A DNA stretch of 64,000 bases from positions 1 through 64,000 of the forward strand of contig CBDBMQ010000033.1 in the NCBI GenBank assembly GCA_965207565.1, written 5' to 3'. Positions 36,228-46,205 of this stretch are shown one piece after another; the stretch's first letter is position 1, and the number at the start of each line of letters is the position of its first letter. Under the pieces are notes generated by a model that did not search any database, had not been told where the DNA came from, and was given only the letters and a program-made list of their open reading frames with translations. Position numbers and translations under genes: made by a program. This stretch comes from Bin80 sp965207565. GTDB taxonomy: Bacteria; Bacteroidota; Rhodothermia; Rhodothermales; Bin80.

Positions 36228-36677
36228 ATGGAAACTCAAAGCTATAAAACTCAAAGCGCGAAAGCCAAAGACATTCAGCGTAAATGGTTCGTCATTGACG
36301 CGGAACAGGCCGTGGTCGGCCGGTTGGCTACGCGTGTCGCAACCATTTTGCGCGGCAAACACAAGCCTTGTTTCACGCCCCATGTGGATACAGGGGACTA
36401 TGTGATCATTGTGAATGCCGACAAGGTTCGCTTCACGGGAAATAAAGAAGATGCCAAACTCTATTATAGCTATAGTGGCTATCCCGGTGGACTGAAGTCA
36501 CGCCCTGCGCGTGTTGTGCGTGAGAGAAAGCCGGAGCATCTGGTCCGCCATGCCGTGAAGGGAATGCTGCCAAAAGGCCCCCTTGGCCGACAAATGCTGA
36601 CCAAGCTCAAGGTCTATGCCAGTGCGGAACATCCGCACGATGCACAGCAGCCTGAAGAGCTACTGATTCATCCTTAA
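36228..36677 (+). CDS. rplM: 50S ribosomal protein L13
   Basis: The 149-residue protein has KWFVIDAEQAVVGRLATRVA, DTGDYVIIVNADKVRFTG, and VVRERKPEHLVRHAVKGMLPKG, the L13 signatures. The ATG at 36228 gives the normal length; earlier in-frame residues do not match the family. It is followed by rpsI after 26 bp, the conserved pair. Confidence 0.96.
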   Translation: METQSYKTQSAKAKDIQRKWFVIDAEQAVVGRLATRVATILRGKHKPCFTPHVDTGDYVIIVNADKVRFTGNKEDAKLYYSYSGYPGGLKSRPARVVRERKPEHLVRHAVKGMLPKGPLGRQMLTKLKVYASAEHPHDAQQPEELLIHP

Positions 36678-36703
36678 AAATAACAACCGATCTTGCCCCG
36701 ATA

Positions 36704-37099
36704 ATGGCAACCCCTACTGAATTTATCGCCATCGGACGTCGTAAAACTTCGACAGCTCGGATTTATTTGCGCCCAGGTTCCGGTCATATACTTATCAATC
36801 GCCGCCCGATTGATACGTACTTCAAAATGGAAACCCTACGCAGAGTTCTGCTCTCCCCCTTTGAAGTCACCGGCACAACCGGAATGTACGACTTGGTCGT
36901 GAACGTGAAAGGAGGCGGACTCACCGGCCAATCGGAAGCGATCCGGCTCGGCACATCGCGTGCGCTTGTGATAGCGGATGAAGAACGGCGGAAGTCCCTT
37001 CGGGATGCCGGCTTCCTGACGCGTGATCCCCGGATGGTAGAACGAAAAAAATATGGTCGCCCCAAGGCGCGCAAACGGTTCCAGTTCTCCAAACGATAA
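36704..37099 (+). CDS. rpsI: 30S ribosomal protein S9
   Basis: The 131-residue protein has AIGRRKTSTARIYLRPG at the N-terminus, VKGGGLTGQSEAIRLGTSRAL in the middle and the basic tail DPRMVERKKYGRPKARKRFQFSKR that reaches into the decoding centre. It pairs with rplM and precedes rpsB. Confidence 0.97.
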   Translation: MATPTEFIAIGRRKTSTARIYLRPGSGHILINRRPIDTYFKMETLRRVLLSPFEVTGTTGMYDLVVNVKGGGLTGQSEAIRLGTSRALVIADEERRKSLRDAGFLTRDPRMVERKKYGRPKARKRFQFSKR

Positions 37100-37215
37100 A
37101 TCTGTTATTTACATTTAATTTTTCATCTCGCACAGGACTTGATGCATAGCCGGGTGCCTTCCTGGTTGGCCAATGCAAGTGACCGTTCTGGCGGCTTAAC
37201 CCAATTCAACCCATT

Positions 37216-37995
37216 ATGAGTAACCCTCTCTCTACATCGGATTCGTCCCAGCACCGGGCTTCTATAGAAGATCTATTAAAGGCCGGTACACATTTTGGTC
37301 ATCTAACCAGTCGCTGGAATCCCAAGATGCGCAGCTACATCTTTATGCAGCGCAACGGGATTCATATTATCGACCTTTTGCAGACCCAAAAACTGCTTGA
37401 ACAGGCAGCCGATGCCGCTGCCCGCTTTGCCCGGCAGGGAAAATCAATCCTGTTCGTCGGAACGAAAAAACAGGCGCGACAAACGGTCAGGGAAGCTGCT
37501 GAGTCCTGTGATGCTCCCTTTGTTGTGGAGCGATGGCTTGGAGGGACGCTAACGAATTTCCAGACGATCCGAAACAGTATTCGTCGTATGGAAGGGTTGG
37601 CAAAGATGGGCAAGGACGGCACTCTGGATCAACTCAAAAAGAAAGAGCGCCTCATGAAGTCCCGTGAGTTGGACAAGCTCCAGCGAAACCTTGGAGGCAT
37701 TGCCGCAATGCCCCGAATACCGGGATGTCTCTTTGTGGTAGATATCCGCAGAGAGCGGATTGCTGTCAATGAGGCGCGCAAGCTTGGTATTCCAATCATT
37801 GCCATGGTCGACACCAACTGTGACCCCGATCTGGTGAATTACGTGATCCCCTGCAATGACGACGCCTTCAAATCCATCCAGATGATTACGCAGACGATTG
37901 CCCAGGCTGTAAATGAAGGGCGAAAAGCAGCACAGATTGAATCGGCCAACAAAAAAGCAGAGAAAGAAAAGCGCAGCGAACAAAAAAAGCGTTAG
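37216..37995 (+). CDS. rpsB: 30S ribosomal protein S2
   Basis: The 259-residue protein shows LLKAGTHFGHLTSRWNPKM, VGTKKQARQTV, ERWLGGTLTNFQTI, and VDTNCDPDLVNYVIPCNDDA, as expected for S2. The C-terminus is an extended charged tail. The roughly 115 bp before it carry no gene and could be a leader; no known S2-binding structure was confirmed. Confidence 0.97.
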   Translation: MSNPLSTSDSSQHRASIEDLLKAGTHFGHLTSRWNPKMRSYIFMQRNGIHIIDLLQTQKLLEQAADAAARFARQGKSILFVGTKKQARQTVREAAESCDAPFVVERWLGGTLTNFQTIRNSIRRMEGLAKMGKDGTLDQLKKKERLMKSRELDKLQRNLGGIAAMPRIPGCLFVVDIRRERIAVNEARKLGIPIIAMVDTNCDPDLVNYVIPCNDDAFKSIQMITQTIAQAVNEGRKAAQIESANKKAEKEKRSEQKKR

Positions 37996-38115
37996 ATCCC
38001 AAAGCTATGCTCACTGGTTGACGGTATCGGCACAGACTTTCCAGAGGTGAGCCTCTCGCAAATCCCTGACTGCCTGTGCCTGAACTCGCCAAGTTCTGTA
38101 AACACCCTTATCCTG

Positions 38116-38955
38116 ATGACTAAAGTATCTATTTCAGCAAAAGATGTGAAACAACTCCGCGACAAGACCGGTGCGGGAATGATGGACTGCAAGCGTGCCC
38201 TCTCCGATGCGAATGGTGATCTGGAGGCAGCGATTGACCTTTTGCGGAAGAAAGGCCAGCGTGTTGCTGCAAAACGCGCTGACCGCGAAGCTCTGCAGGG
38301 GCTCGTGATAACACGCATTGATGACTCACGGCATACCGGAATCATTGTTGAGGTGAACTGCGAAACGGACTTCGTCGCCCGTAACGAAGAATTTGTATCG
38401 TTTGCACATTCCGTGGCCGACTTAATCTTGTCTGCATGCCCCTCAGATCTGGATGCCCTATTCTCCTTATCCCTGAAAAATGGGCGCACCGTCGGAGAAA
38501 TCCAGACAGACCTCACCGGTAAGATCGGTGAAAAACTGGGAGTTCGTCGATTTTCCGTTTTGTCCTCTGAGGAAGGGCAGGTAATTGACTATATCCATCC
38601 GGGATCCCGTCTGGGGGTTCTGGTCTCGCTCAAGGGAAGTGGAAATCTGGCCGAAACTGGGAGGGATGTTGCCATGCAAGTCGCTGCCCTGAACCCCTTG
38701 GCCGCACATCGCAAGGATGTACCACAGGAAACACAGGACAAAGAATTCGAAATCGGTAGAGAAGCTGCCCGGCTTGAAGGAAAGCCCGAGCAAATCCTGG
38801 AGCGGATTGCTAAGGGAAAACTGGAGCGCTTTTTCAAAGACAACGTTCTGGTGGAGCAACCCTTTGTCAAAGATGCTTCGCTGCGGGTTCGGGATGTGCT
38901 CAGTAAAGCTGGAGCAGAAGTAGACGAGTTTGTTCGATGCGCACTCGGTGAATGA
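38116..38955 (+). CDS. tsf: Elongation factor Ts
   Basis: EF-Ts exchanges GDP on EF-Tu. The 279-residue protein starts at 38116 with MTKVSISAKDVKQLRDKTGAGMMDCKRAL-type sequence, the hallmark of EF-Ts, then EVNCETDFVARNEEF and VAMQVAALNPLA. An earlier in-frame ATG would add 23 unrelated residues. rpsB-tsf-pyrH-frr is a conserved order. Confidence 0.96.
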   Translation: MTKVSISAKDVKQLRDKTGAGMMDCKRALSDANGDLEAAIDLLRKKGQRVAAKRADREALQGLVITRIDDSRHTGIIVEVNCETDFVARNEEFVSFAHSVADLILSACPSDLDALFSLSLKNGRTVGEIQTDLTGKIGEKLGVRRFSVLSSEEGQVIDYIHPGSRLGVLVSLKGSGNLAETGRDVAMQVAALNPLAAHRKDVPQETQDKEFEIGREAARLEGKPEQILERIAKGKLERFFKDNVLVEQPFVKDASLRVRDVLSKAGAEVDEFVRCALGE

Positions 38956-38978
38956 CCCGGCCCACCTAAGTACCAATC

Positions 38979-39713
38979 ATGCAAGACTCGCAGCCGAAAC
39001 AACCTATTTACAAACGGGTCCTGGTAAAACTCAGTGGCGAAGCTCTCCTGGGGAGTCAAACTTTCGGGATTGATTCCGATGTGCTTTCTGCCTGGGCAAA
39101 AGACCTGGAGACTGTGGTCCAAAGCGGCACCGAATTAGCCATCGTAATCGGCGGCGGAAATATTTCCAGGGGGGTCATGACCGCAGCCCGTGGAATGACC
39201 CGGGCCCACGGAGACTACATGGGGATGCTGGCAACGATGATCAACGCCATGGCCCTGCAGGATGCTCTAGAGCATTTGCATCTTGAAACCCGGTTACTGT
39301 CGAGCATCAAGATGGAAGAGATTGCGGAGCCTTTTATTCGGCGACGGGCCATCCGCCACCTTGAAAAAGGTCGCGTGGTAATTTTTGGTGGCGGAACCGG
39401 TAGCCCATACTTTACCACGGATACCGCTGCTGCACTGCGTGCCCTGGAAATTGATGCGGATGTGTTTGTCAAAGCGACACGTGTAGATGGAATCTACTCT
39501 GCCGACCCTGAAGTGCACGAAAAAGCCGAACACTTCGCACAGATTGCCGGGCATGAAGTGATTCGCCAAGGGCTGAGAGTCATGGATAAAACTGCATTTA
39601 CCTTGTGTGAGGAGTCCAAGATGCCGATTGTTGTGTGCAATGTGAACGAGCCGGGTAATCTGCAAAGAATCGTCTTTGGTGAGAACGTGGGCTCTTACGT
39701 ACATTGGGACTAG
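38979..39713 (+). CDS. pyrH: UMP kinase
   Basis: PyrH phosphorylates UMP to UDP. The 244-residue protein has VLVKLSGEALLG (phosphate binding, about 13-24), IVIGGGNISRG, ARGMTRAHGDYMGMLATMINAMALQD, GGGTGSPYFTTDTAAALRA and KATRVDGIY, all usual positions. It lies 23 bp after tsf and 18 bp before frr. Confidence 0.96.
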   Translation: MQDSQPKQPIYKRVLVKLSGEALLGSQTFGIDSDVLSAWAKDLETVVQSGTELAIVIGGGNISRGVMTAARGMTRAHGDYMGMLATMINAMALQDALEHLHLETRLLSSIKMEEIAEPFIRRRAIRHLEKGRVVIFGGGTGSPYFTTDTAAALRALEIDADVFVKATRVDGIYSADPEVHEKAEHFAQIAGHEVIRQGLRVMDKTAFTLCEESKMPIVVCNVNEPGNLQRIVFGENVGSYVHWD

Positions 39714-39731
39714 AATTTTCTCTTTGGAACC

Positions 39732-40300
39732 ATGCTAGACGAACATCTGGAGTTACTTCTTTTGGAAAACACAGAGCAGATGGACCGCTCCTTGGACCAT
39801 CTGAATAAAGAGTTGCTTGCCCTTCGAGCAGGGCGGGCCACGCCTGCCATGCTCCAAAATGTTCGCGTTGAGTTCTACGGCAGCATTTCCCCTTTAAATC
39901 AAATCTCGACGATCAGCGCCCCCCAGCCAGATCTCCTGGTGGTGACTCCCTGGGACAAATCCGCGATAGATGCCATTGAAAAAGCGGTGCAGTCCGCAAA
40001 CCTTGGACTAAACCCGGCCAATGACGGTACGCTGATCAGAATACCTGTTCCACCGCTGACAGAAGAACGTCGAATTGCGCTTTGTAAGCGGGTTCGACAA
40101 ATCGGGGAGCAGGCGAAAATTTCGATTCGCAATATTCGTCGCAGTACAAAAGAGGAATTAAAATCCGCTCAAGAAGCCGAGAATCTTTCAGAAGATATGC
40201 GTTACTTCGCCGAAGAAAAATTGCAGAAAGAAACGGACCGCTTTGTGACAACGATTGACAAGCTCCTTTGCGAGAAAGAAAAAGACATCATGGAAGTCTA

Positions 40301-40301
<1 letters not shown>
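39732..40301 (+). CDS. frr: Ribosome recycling factor
   Basis: The 189-residue protein splits post-termination ribosomes together with EF-G. It has LNKELLALRAGRATPAMLQNVRVEFYG, TPWDKSAIDAIEKAVQSANLGLNPANDGTLIRIPVPPLTEERR, and NIRRSTKEELK. The last base of its TAG stop at 40301 is the first base of tRNA-Ser. Confidence 0.96.
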
Positions 40302-40391
<90 letters not shown>

Positions 40392-40976
40392 CTCAAGTTA
40401 TATTAAACTGTTTTTAAAGAAGTTATTACAACAATAAAGCTCTCCCCCCCCCATTATTTCACGCGGAGAACCAGATCCTAGCGAGGCAACTAGAGACAGT
40501 CAGACATGATTGATCCCATCTTTCTCCGGCAGTTGTAACCGTTCTGTTCTAGGAGGTCGCGGCACAGTACCAGCGGAAATTTGGCGTAATGCCGTGCCGT
40601 GGAGTCCCAAGTTCCAGATCATCCCCCGGTGTCGGAACGGTGGCCCACTTCACTCGGAATGGATGGTCCACATCATCGGAATATGCAACCGGGAAGTGTA
40701 GGATCGGTACTACGAGGTAACAAATTCCTATTAAAGGGCGCGGATTTTAGGGGTGTTCATCAATTAATGTGAAGTAATGAATAATTCATCACGCTTATAA
40801 TGTATCTTCCCACCTTTGAACTCCCTGCGATTCCCCCAAGAATAATCATTCATAATCGCTGTTCTGGAGTGATTTGATGCTATTTTTCACATCTTTCGTC
40901 TATCTTTGGCAGGACAGGTTGATTCTTTTATGTATTTGTAGTATATTGATTATTACTTCATATTTCACAATATACT
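40392..40976. other. Gene-free stretch left of the transposase
   Basis: No coding frame is convincing. It changes from a mixed composition into A+T-rich sequence from about 40740, which may be the left end of the transposable element. A motif GTTCCAGATCATCCCC near 40610 recurs with one difference near 44267. No tRNA or terminator recognised. Confidence 0.4.
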
Positions 40977-42701
40977 ATGCAACGCCGCTCTCCTTTCTTT
41001 GCTCAGCCCGACTGCCTCCCGATGCGACAATACGAAGCCCTTCGGGCCTATCTCCACGAAGGATGCTCCATTGAAGACGCCGCCGAACGAGGCGGCTATG
41101 CAGTTGGATCCTTCCGTAACCTGCTCACACGCTTCAATAAAAACCCCTCCTCGGATTTCTTTTGGCCATCCCCCGAGCCAGTTTTGCCCAAGCCCCCCGA
41201 CCCCAGGCGTGAACGGATTCTCATCCTCCGAAAAGAACAGGGCATGACCATTGATCAAATTCAGCAGGAGTTGAAAAAAGAGAAGATTCCTGCGAGTCTA
41301 GGGTACATCCACAAGATCTTCCAACAGGAAAAGATTCCCCGTCTGCCTCGCCGATCCCCTCATCCACCTGCCCCAAGAACAGTGATTGCAGACCGCCGTC
41401 GGCTTGACCTGCACCCGAGGACCTTTCACACCGCGTTTGCAGGATTGTTTTTGTTTGCGTTTGATCTGGCTCGGATGGGACTTGATGACAGGTTGGAGCA
41501 GGTCAAGATGCCCCGTACCCGCAAGATTCCCGCCGGCTGTGCGGTTCGCTCGCTCCTGGCATTAAAGCTCTCTGGCATTGGGCGCCCCTCTCAGGTGATG
41601 GCTGAAACGTTGGATCAGGGCCTTGCACTTTTTACCGGCCTCAATGCGATTCCCAAACGGACCACTCTCACCGAATATTCCATCCAAGTGGATCCGACCT
41701 TTGCGGGGCCGCTGATGAATCAGTGGTATCATGCCGCCGCCCAACTGGCGAATGTGGTGGGGAAAGGAGACTCCATCGATTTGGATTTTCACACCATTCC
41801 CTACCACGGAGATCAGGCACTATTACAGAAGCATTTTGTCTCCAAGCGGAGTCGTCGGCAACGTGGAATTCTCACCATGTTGGCACGAGATGCGGATGCC
41901 CATGTATTTTGTTATGCCGATGCGACCATTGAAAAGCAAACCCAGAACGATGCGATTCTGCGCTTTGTGAATGACTGGAAAGCCCGAACGGGAAATGTCC
42001 CTGGCGAACTCGTCTTTGACAGTCGATTCACGGTCTATCATAACTTGGCCGAACTGGATCAACTGGGAATTGATTTTATTACACTGCGGCGCCGGTATGC
42101 GGCACTGATCCAGCGAGTCCATCGACTGGATCCATCGGCATGGACCAAAATCCGGCTCTCCAATATCGGGCGCGCCTATCGGAGCCCGAGTGTGATGGAT
42201 GAAACCGTTGAGTTGCGAAACTATCCCAAACCCCTCCGACAACTTCTCGTCAAAAATCTGGGCTATGAGCAACCCACGATTCTGATTACCAATCAAATGG
42301 AGCGCCCGGCCTCGAAACTCATTGATCGGTATGCCCGGCGCATGGTCATTGAAAATGTCATTAGCGATGCCATTGACTTCTTTCACATGGACGCATTGAG
42401 TTCCGCCGTCCCCATGCGAATCAATGTGGACATTCAGTTGACCGTGATGGCCAGCGTGCTGTATCGTCTTCTGGGAGTCCGAGTCGGTCACGGGTATGAA
42501 AAATCCGAAGCAAGAACCATCTACCGGGATTTGGTCAAACATAATGGAAACGTCACCATCACCCAAGACGAAATACTGGTCCAGTTGCGGGCAAGGGCCA
42601 AAACCAACTATTTGAGTGCTGCTGGATACCCTGAATTACGACAAAGAATCCCCTGGCTTAACAATAAAATCCTCCGAGTACAGTTCGCCAAACGCCCCTG
42701 A
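40977..42701 (+). CDS. DDE transposase, IS4/IS1634-like, full copy
   Basis: The 574-residue protein has two N-terminal helix-turn-helix regions (about 15-55 and 75-115), a proline/arginine-rich linker, and an RNase-H-like catalytic part with GDSIDLDFHTIPYHG (D268/D270), KHFVSKRSRRQRGILTML, LVFDSRFT (D348) and RRMVIENVISDAIDFFH (E459). These fit the DDE order of IS4-related transposases, though I cannot name the ISfinder family. A 3' fragment of the same gene lies at 44753-45453. Complete frame; may be active. Confidence 0.75.
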   Translation: MQRRSPFFAQPDCLPMRQYEALRAYLHEGCSIEDAAERGGYAVGSFRNLLTRFNKNPSSDFFWPSPEPVLPKPPDPRRERILILRKEQGMTIDQIQQELKKEKIPASLGYIHKIFQQEKIPRLPRRSPHPPAPRTVIADRRRLDLHPRTFHTAFAGLFLFAFDLARMGLDDRLEQVKMPRTRKIPAGCAVRSLLALKLSGIGRPSQVMAETLDQGLALFTGLNAIPKRTTLTEYSIQVDPTFAGPLMNQWYHAAAQLANVVGKGDSIDLDFHTIPYHGDQALLQKHFVSKRSRRQRGILTMLARDADAHVFCYADATIEKQTQNDAILRFVNDWKARTGNVPGELVFDSRFTVYHNLAELDQLGIDFITLRRRYAALIQRVHRLDPSAWTKIRLSNIGRAYRSPSVMDETVELRNYPKPLRQLLVKNLGYEQPTILITNQMERPASKLIDRYARRMVIENVISDAIDFFHMDALSSAVPMRINVDIQLTVMASVLYRLLGVRVGHGYEKSEARTIYRDLVKHNGNVTITQDEILVQLRARAKTNYLSAAGYPELRQRIPWLNNKILRVQFAKRP

Positions 42702-42739
42702 AACTCACATACCAAAATCCTCCCGGTAATTCAGGCTAG
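42039..42739 (+). repeat. 701-bp direct repeat, copy 1 (3' end of the transposable element)
   Basis: From 42039 to the GGCTAG at 42739 the sequence matches 44753-45453 in direct orientation with no length change and only scattered substitutions (for example in transposase codons LGYEQP versus LGHDKP). The shared end just after GGTAATTCAGGCTAG marks the right terminus of the element. Confidence 0.85.
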
Positions 42740-42744
42740 CAGGG

Positions 42745-42837
42745 ATGTATTATGAGATGGGCTTGGGGATGCAACGCTCGATAGAGGCCGCGCTGTACTG
42801 GTACAAGTTGGCCGCATCCACGGGGCAGCAGGTGGGG
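42745..42837 (+). pseudogene. Fragment of a Sel1-repeat protein
   Basis: Right after the element's end the frame reads MYYEMGLGMQRSIEAALYWYKLAASTG, one Sel1-like (TPR-type) repeat, then loses similarity. A shifted frame further on ends EQEEEAESVWWKH. The rest of the gene is missing, so this is the remnant of a gene cut by the insertion. Confidence 0.55.
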
Positions 42838-42997
42838 CGGAACGGTGTGAGCGAAGGGGGCCCTGGGAGCAGGAAGAGGAGGCCGAGTCGGTCTGGTGGA
42901 AGCACTGACGGGATAGCCCTCGCACAACAAAAAGAGAGGGGATTGTCCATTTCGGGCACGCTAAACATCCCCCTGTATCAGGACGGGAAATGGACGC

Positions 42998-44221
42998 TCA
43001 GCGACCTATGTCCATCCCCGGATTCCTGCCAGAAGACCGGCGAATTTCCATCGTCTGAGGCGGAGATTTGGTTTGGATGTGGGCGTAATTGGTCACCAAC
43101 CAATCCTGCATCGAGGGGATCGGAACAACATAAGTTCCTTGATATCTGTGCAGCACACCTCTGTGCAGTGCCCGGTTAAACAGCTTCTCCGCTTCCGTTT
43201 CACCGTACTCCTGGCTTAGGGAGGACAGGATGTCTTCTTTATCCAGACCTTCTCCTAACGGAACATTCATAATCAGTTTTGCCAGACTATGGCGTTGTTT
43301 TCTGCTAAAATCGTCCGCCCGTCGTTCGTAATAATCTGACCGAAAGCCACGCCCTGCTTCCAATACGGCATTCAATCCCTCTGGGGTCATGACCCTGTTG
43401 TCTGCCTCCAGTTGCTTCAATGCGGGTTTGGCGTACGACACGATATGTTGCGGCCAACCATACGTTTCTTGAGCAATGGTCTCAACCCATACGGTGGGAT
43501 CTCCTTTCGCCTCCCCTTCCTTTGTGAGCCAATCGTGGATGACCGCACGTTCCGCTTCTTTCTCCAACGCCCCCAGCTCTACAAGGCATTTCATCGAAAA
43601 CCTCGAAATCCCCAGCGATTTAAAGGCGTCCACTGTCGTTCCCAGCCCCGCCGCGATCAGAATAACGGGCCGATCCATTTTGCCGTTGTGAATCTCGTCC
43701 AGCATGAATTCGAGGTTTGTGCCTCGATCATCTGGCGGGTGCGGGGACGTCTTCAATGTTTGTGCTTCGTCTAAAATGAGGAGCAGGGGCTGCTTTCCCT
43801 TGCGAAGGATTTTTCTTATTGTCCTACTAGCCCTGCCAACTGTAACCGATGCCCCTGAAACTCCGATTTTCAGAGACCTGAATGTAGACCAGGGAAATTT
43901 TCCCAAACCAAGAAAATCACGCAATGCGTCTGGATTCCAAAAGGCCATCGGTTTAATCTCCGCAGTCTTCCATCCCCTCTCTCGTGCCCGTTTTCCACAT
44001 TCTTCAAGCAGGGCGCTCTTACCCGCGCCTGGTGCACCCTGGATCAGGAAGGTCGTGCCAGACTTCGCCTGCACCGCCCGCTTTATAATTTCATTGAAAT
44101 CGCTCAGCACCTGCTTCCTCCCATGAAAATACTTAGCAGGACCACGGTCGGGGGCTGCCGTCAGTGGCGGAGAAGGGGAAGAATGGGTGGATGGCCGCAT
44201 GGTTCTGAGATACTGCCTCAA
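42998..44221 (-). CDS. AAA/STAND-type ATPase of unknown role
   Basis: The 407-residue protein has Walker A GAPGAGKS (62-69), Walker B LLLILDEAQ (146-154), a sensor-like region VILIAAGLGTT (about 184-194) and a C-terminal helical/winged-helix part (about 300-385) ending near VVPIPSMQDWLV. This is the architecture of Orc1/Cdc6-like or AAA_16-type ATPases found in mobile DNA and defence islands. The truncated C5-methyltransferase lies 98 bp upstream on the same strand, suggesting they once formed one operon. Function not known. It lies between the two direct repeats. Confidence 0.65.
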   Translation of the reverse strand: MRQYLRTMRPSTHSSPSPPLTAAPDRGPAKYFHGRKQVLSDFNEIIKRAVQAKSGTTFLIQGAPGAGKSALLEECGKRARERGWKTAEIKPMAFWNPDALRDFLGLGKFPWSTFRSLKIGVSGASVTVGRASRTIRKILRKGKQPLLLILDEAQTLKTSPHPPDDRGTNLEFMLDEIHNGKMDRPVILIAAGLGTTVDAFKSLGISRFSMKCLVELGALEKEAERAVIHDWLTKEGEAKGDPTVWVETIAQETYGWPQHIVSYAKPALKQLEADNRVMTPEGLNAVLEAGRGFRSDYYERRADDFSRKQRHSLAKLIMNVPLGEGLDKEDILSSLSQEYGETEAEKLFNRALHRGVLHRYQGTYVVPIPSMQDWLVTNYAHIQTKSPPQTMEIRRSSGRNPGMDIGR

Positions 44222-44319
44222 AGTTATGAACAGTGACCATTTAGACAGATCTCAAGGCTTAACGGTTCCAGATCGTCCCCGATAGTCGGTGTCCCGGTAC
44301 TTTTGGAACCTGAGTAGAA

Positions 44320-44752
44320 TCATGTGCAGACCGACTGGACGACCGCCTTCCCAATCGCCTTCGCGAGCGCTGGAGGAACCGCGTTTCCAATCAGTCGGGC
44401 AATGTCACGCTTGGAACGTGTTGTTTCGGGGGGGACAAATTCGTATCCCGCGGGAAAGCTTTGCAGGAGCGCCCACTCCCGGAGGGATAGTGCCCGATCT
44501 TGCTCGGGATGTCCAAAACGGCCGCAGCCATACGTGTAGAACCGTGTTGTGATAGTCGGGGCCGGGAGATGCCAACCCATCCGCCCATAGACATTCCTCC
44601 AACTGATCCGATCTTGATTGCTGTGGCAATCATTAACCAGGTGGGGCGGCCAATCCCGCCAGCTCTTGCCGGGGATGGATGCGCGAATCCGTTCCAGATT
44701 CACCGGGGATAGCTCGGACGCCTGGTGGAGATGATCCAGGTCGCACCTCCCC
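44320..44752 (-). pseudogene. C-terminal fragment of a DNA cytosine C5-methyltransferase
   Basis: About 144 codons remain of a C5-methyltransferase: YGRMGWHLPAPTITTRFY (motif VIII/IX region), RALSLREWALLQSFPAGYEF and the motif X segment ARLIGNAVPPALAKAIGKAV. The catalytic Pro-Cys motif IV and the SAM motif I are missing because the reading frame upstream runs directly into the truncated transposase copy at 44753. It cannot be active. A functional enzyme of suitable specificity would also have been a target risk with McrBC in the same genome. Confidence 0.8.
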
Positions 44753-45453
44753 CATAACTTGGCCGAACTGGATCGGCTGGGGATCGATTTTATCACACTG
44801 CGGCGCCGGTATGCGGCATTGACCCAGCGAGTCCATCGGCTGGATCCATCGGCATGGACCAAAATCCGGCTCTCCAATATCGGGCGCGCCTATCGGAGCC
44901 CGAGTGTGGTGGATGAAACCGTTGAGTTGCGAAACTATCCCAAACCGCTCCGACAACTTCTCGTCAAAAATCTGGGCCATGATAAACCCACGATTCTGAT
45001 TACCAATCAAATGGAGCGCGCGGCCTCGAAACTCATTGATCGGTATGCCCGGCGCATGGTCATTGAAAATGTCATTAGTGACGCCATTGACTTCTTTCAC
45101 ATGGACGCATTGAGTTCCGCCGTCCCCATGCGAATCAATGTGGACATTCAGTTGACCGTGATGGCCAGCGTGCTGTATCGTCTTCTGGGAGTCCGAGTCG
45201 GTCACGGGTATGAAAAATCCGAAGCAAGAACCATCTACCGGGATTTGGTCAAACATAATGGAAACGTCACCATCACCCAAGACGAAATCCTGGTCCAGTT
45301 ACGGGCAAGGGCAAAAACCAACTACTTGAGTGCAGCGGGATACCCTGAATTACGACAAAGAATCCCCTGGCTTAACAATAAAATCCTCCGAGTACAGTTC
45401 GACAAACGCCCCTGAAATTCACATACCAAAATCCTCCCGGTAATTCAGGCTAG
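44753..45453 (+). mobile_element. Truncated copy of the transposable element (3' part)
   Basis: The 701-bp match to 42039-42739. The frame 44759-45415 encodes the last 218 residues of the transposase, from LAELDRLGIDF to the end, including the glutamate region IENVISDAIDFFH but not the two aspartates. No start and no N-terminal domains remain, so it is a dead fragment. Confidence 0.85.
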
Positions 45454-45870
45454 TAAACGTTTAGCCAACAGTAGCCACGCGTGGCTGCCCCGAGCTCGAA
45501 GAGTGACCTGCTACCCGAGAATTGGCCAGTTTTTGGGTAGCCTTCAACTACGGCTTCGCCGAATAAATACGGCAGTTCACCAGCCTGATGTGTGCTGAAT
45601 ATTTTGGCTATAGCATGTGTCACAGATTCGTTGTTGGCATGGAAAACGCACGCCGCCAACCGTGAGGCAACGCGCAAGGCGACCGGCGTAACCTCGTCCG
45701 ACAGACTCACGCGAACAAGCTACCGAAAACCCCGGTGCCATTCGTATTTCTTTTGTCGCAACAATATCTTACTATAGTGCCAATCCGACTTTGCCGGAAC
45801 AGTAGCGAAACAAATGGTGTTGAGCCAGATAAGGCAGGCGAGTCCGAGACACGAGACAATTGGACGGGCT
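45454..45870. other. Region with no recognised gene
   Basis: A minus-strand frame (45450-45710, 86 codons, GTG start) has a protein-like composition (LSDEVTPVALRVASRLAACVF) but matches no family I know and overlaps the end of the element. A short hairpin ACGCGTGGC/GCCACGCGT-type palindrome lies near 45475. Probably debris. Confidence 0.35.
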
Positions 45871-46176
45871 ATGGAACTGAAACTTGAGGATCTCGCATAT
45901 CAGCGTGAAGCTATCGATGCCGTCGTGCGCCTGTTTGTGAGACAGCCGCACAATACATTCGATATGGCTTGCCGCGAAGATGTATGGAGCAATGTCCTCA
46001 CCATCCCTACCGAGCAGGTCCGCGAGAATTTCCTCGGATCCATCGAAGCCAGCGGCATTGATGAAAAAACGGCTTCTCTTGACGAAGCACTGGTCTTCTG
46101 CATCGAGATGGAAACAGGCACCGGCGAGGATTACTCTGTGTTCAAGACCCGTGCCAACGGAGTTTCGCATGCCTGA
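45871..46176 (+). pseudogene. N-terminal fragment of a type III restriction enzyme Res subunit
   Basis: MELKLEDLAYQREAIDAVVRLF starts as Res subunits do, followed by GIDEKTASLDEALVFCIEMETGTG, the lead into helicase motif I. Then the frame turns to unrelated residues (EDYSVFKTRANGVSHA) and stops. Of the usual 800 to 1000 residues only about 85 recognisable ones remain. Confidence 0.7.
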
Positions 46177-46205
46177 CAAAGTTCGGGATTCGGGAGAAGA
46201 TCCCA

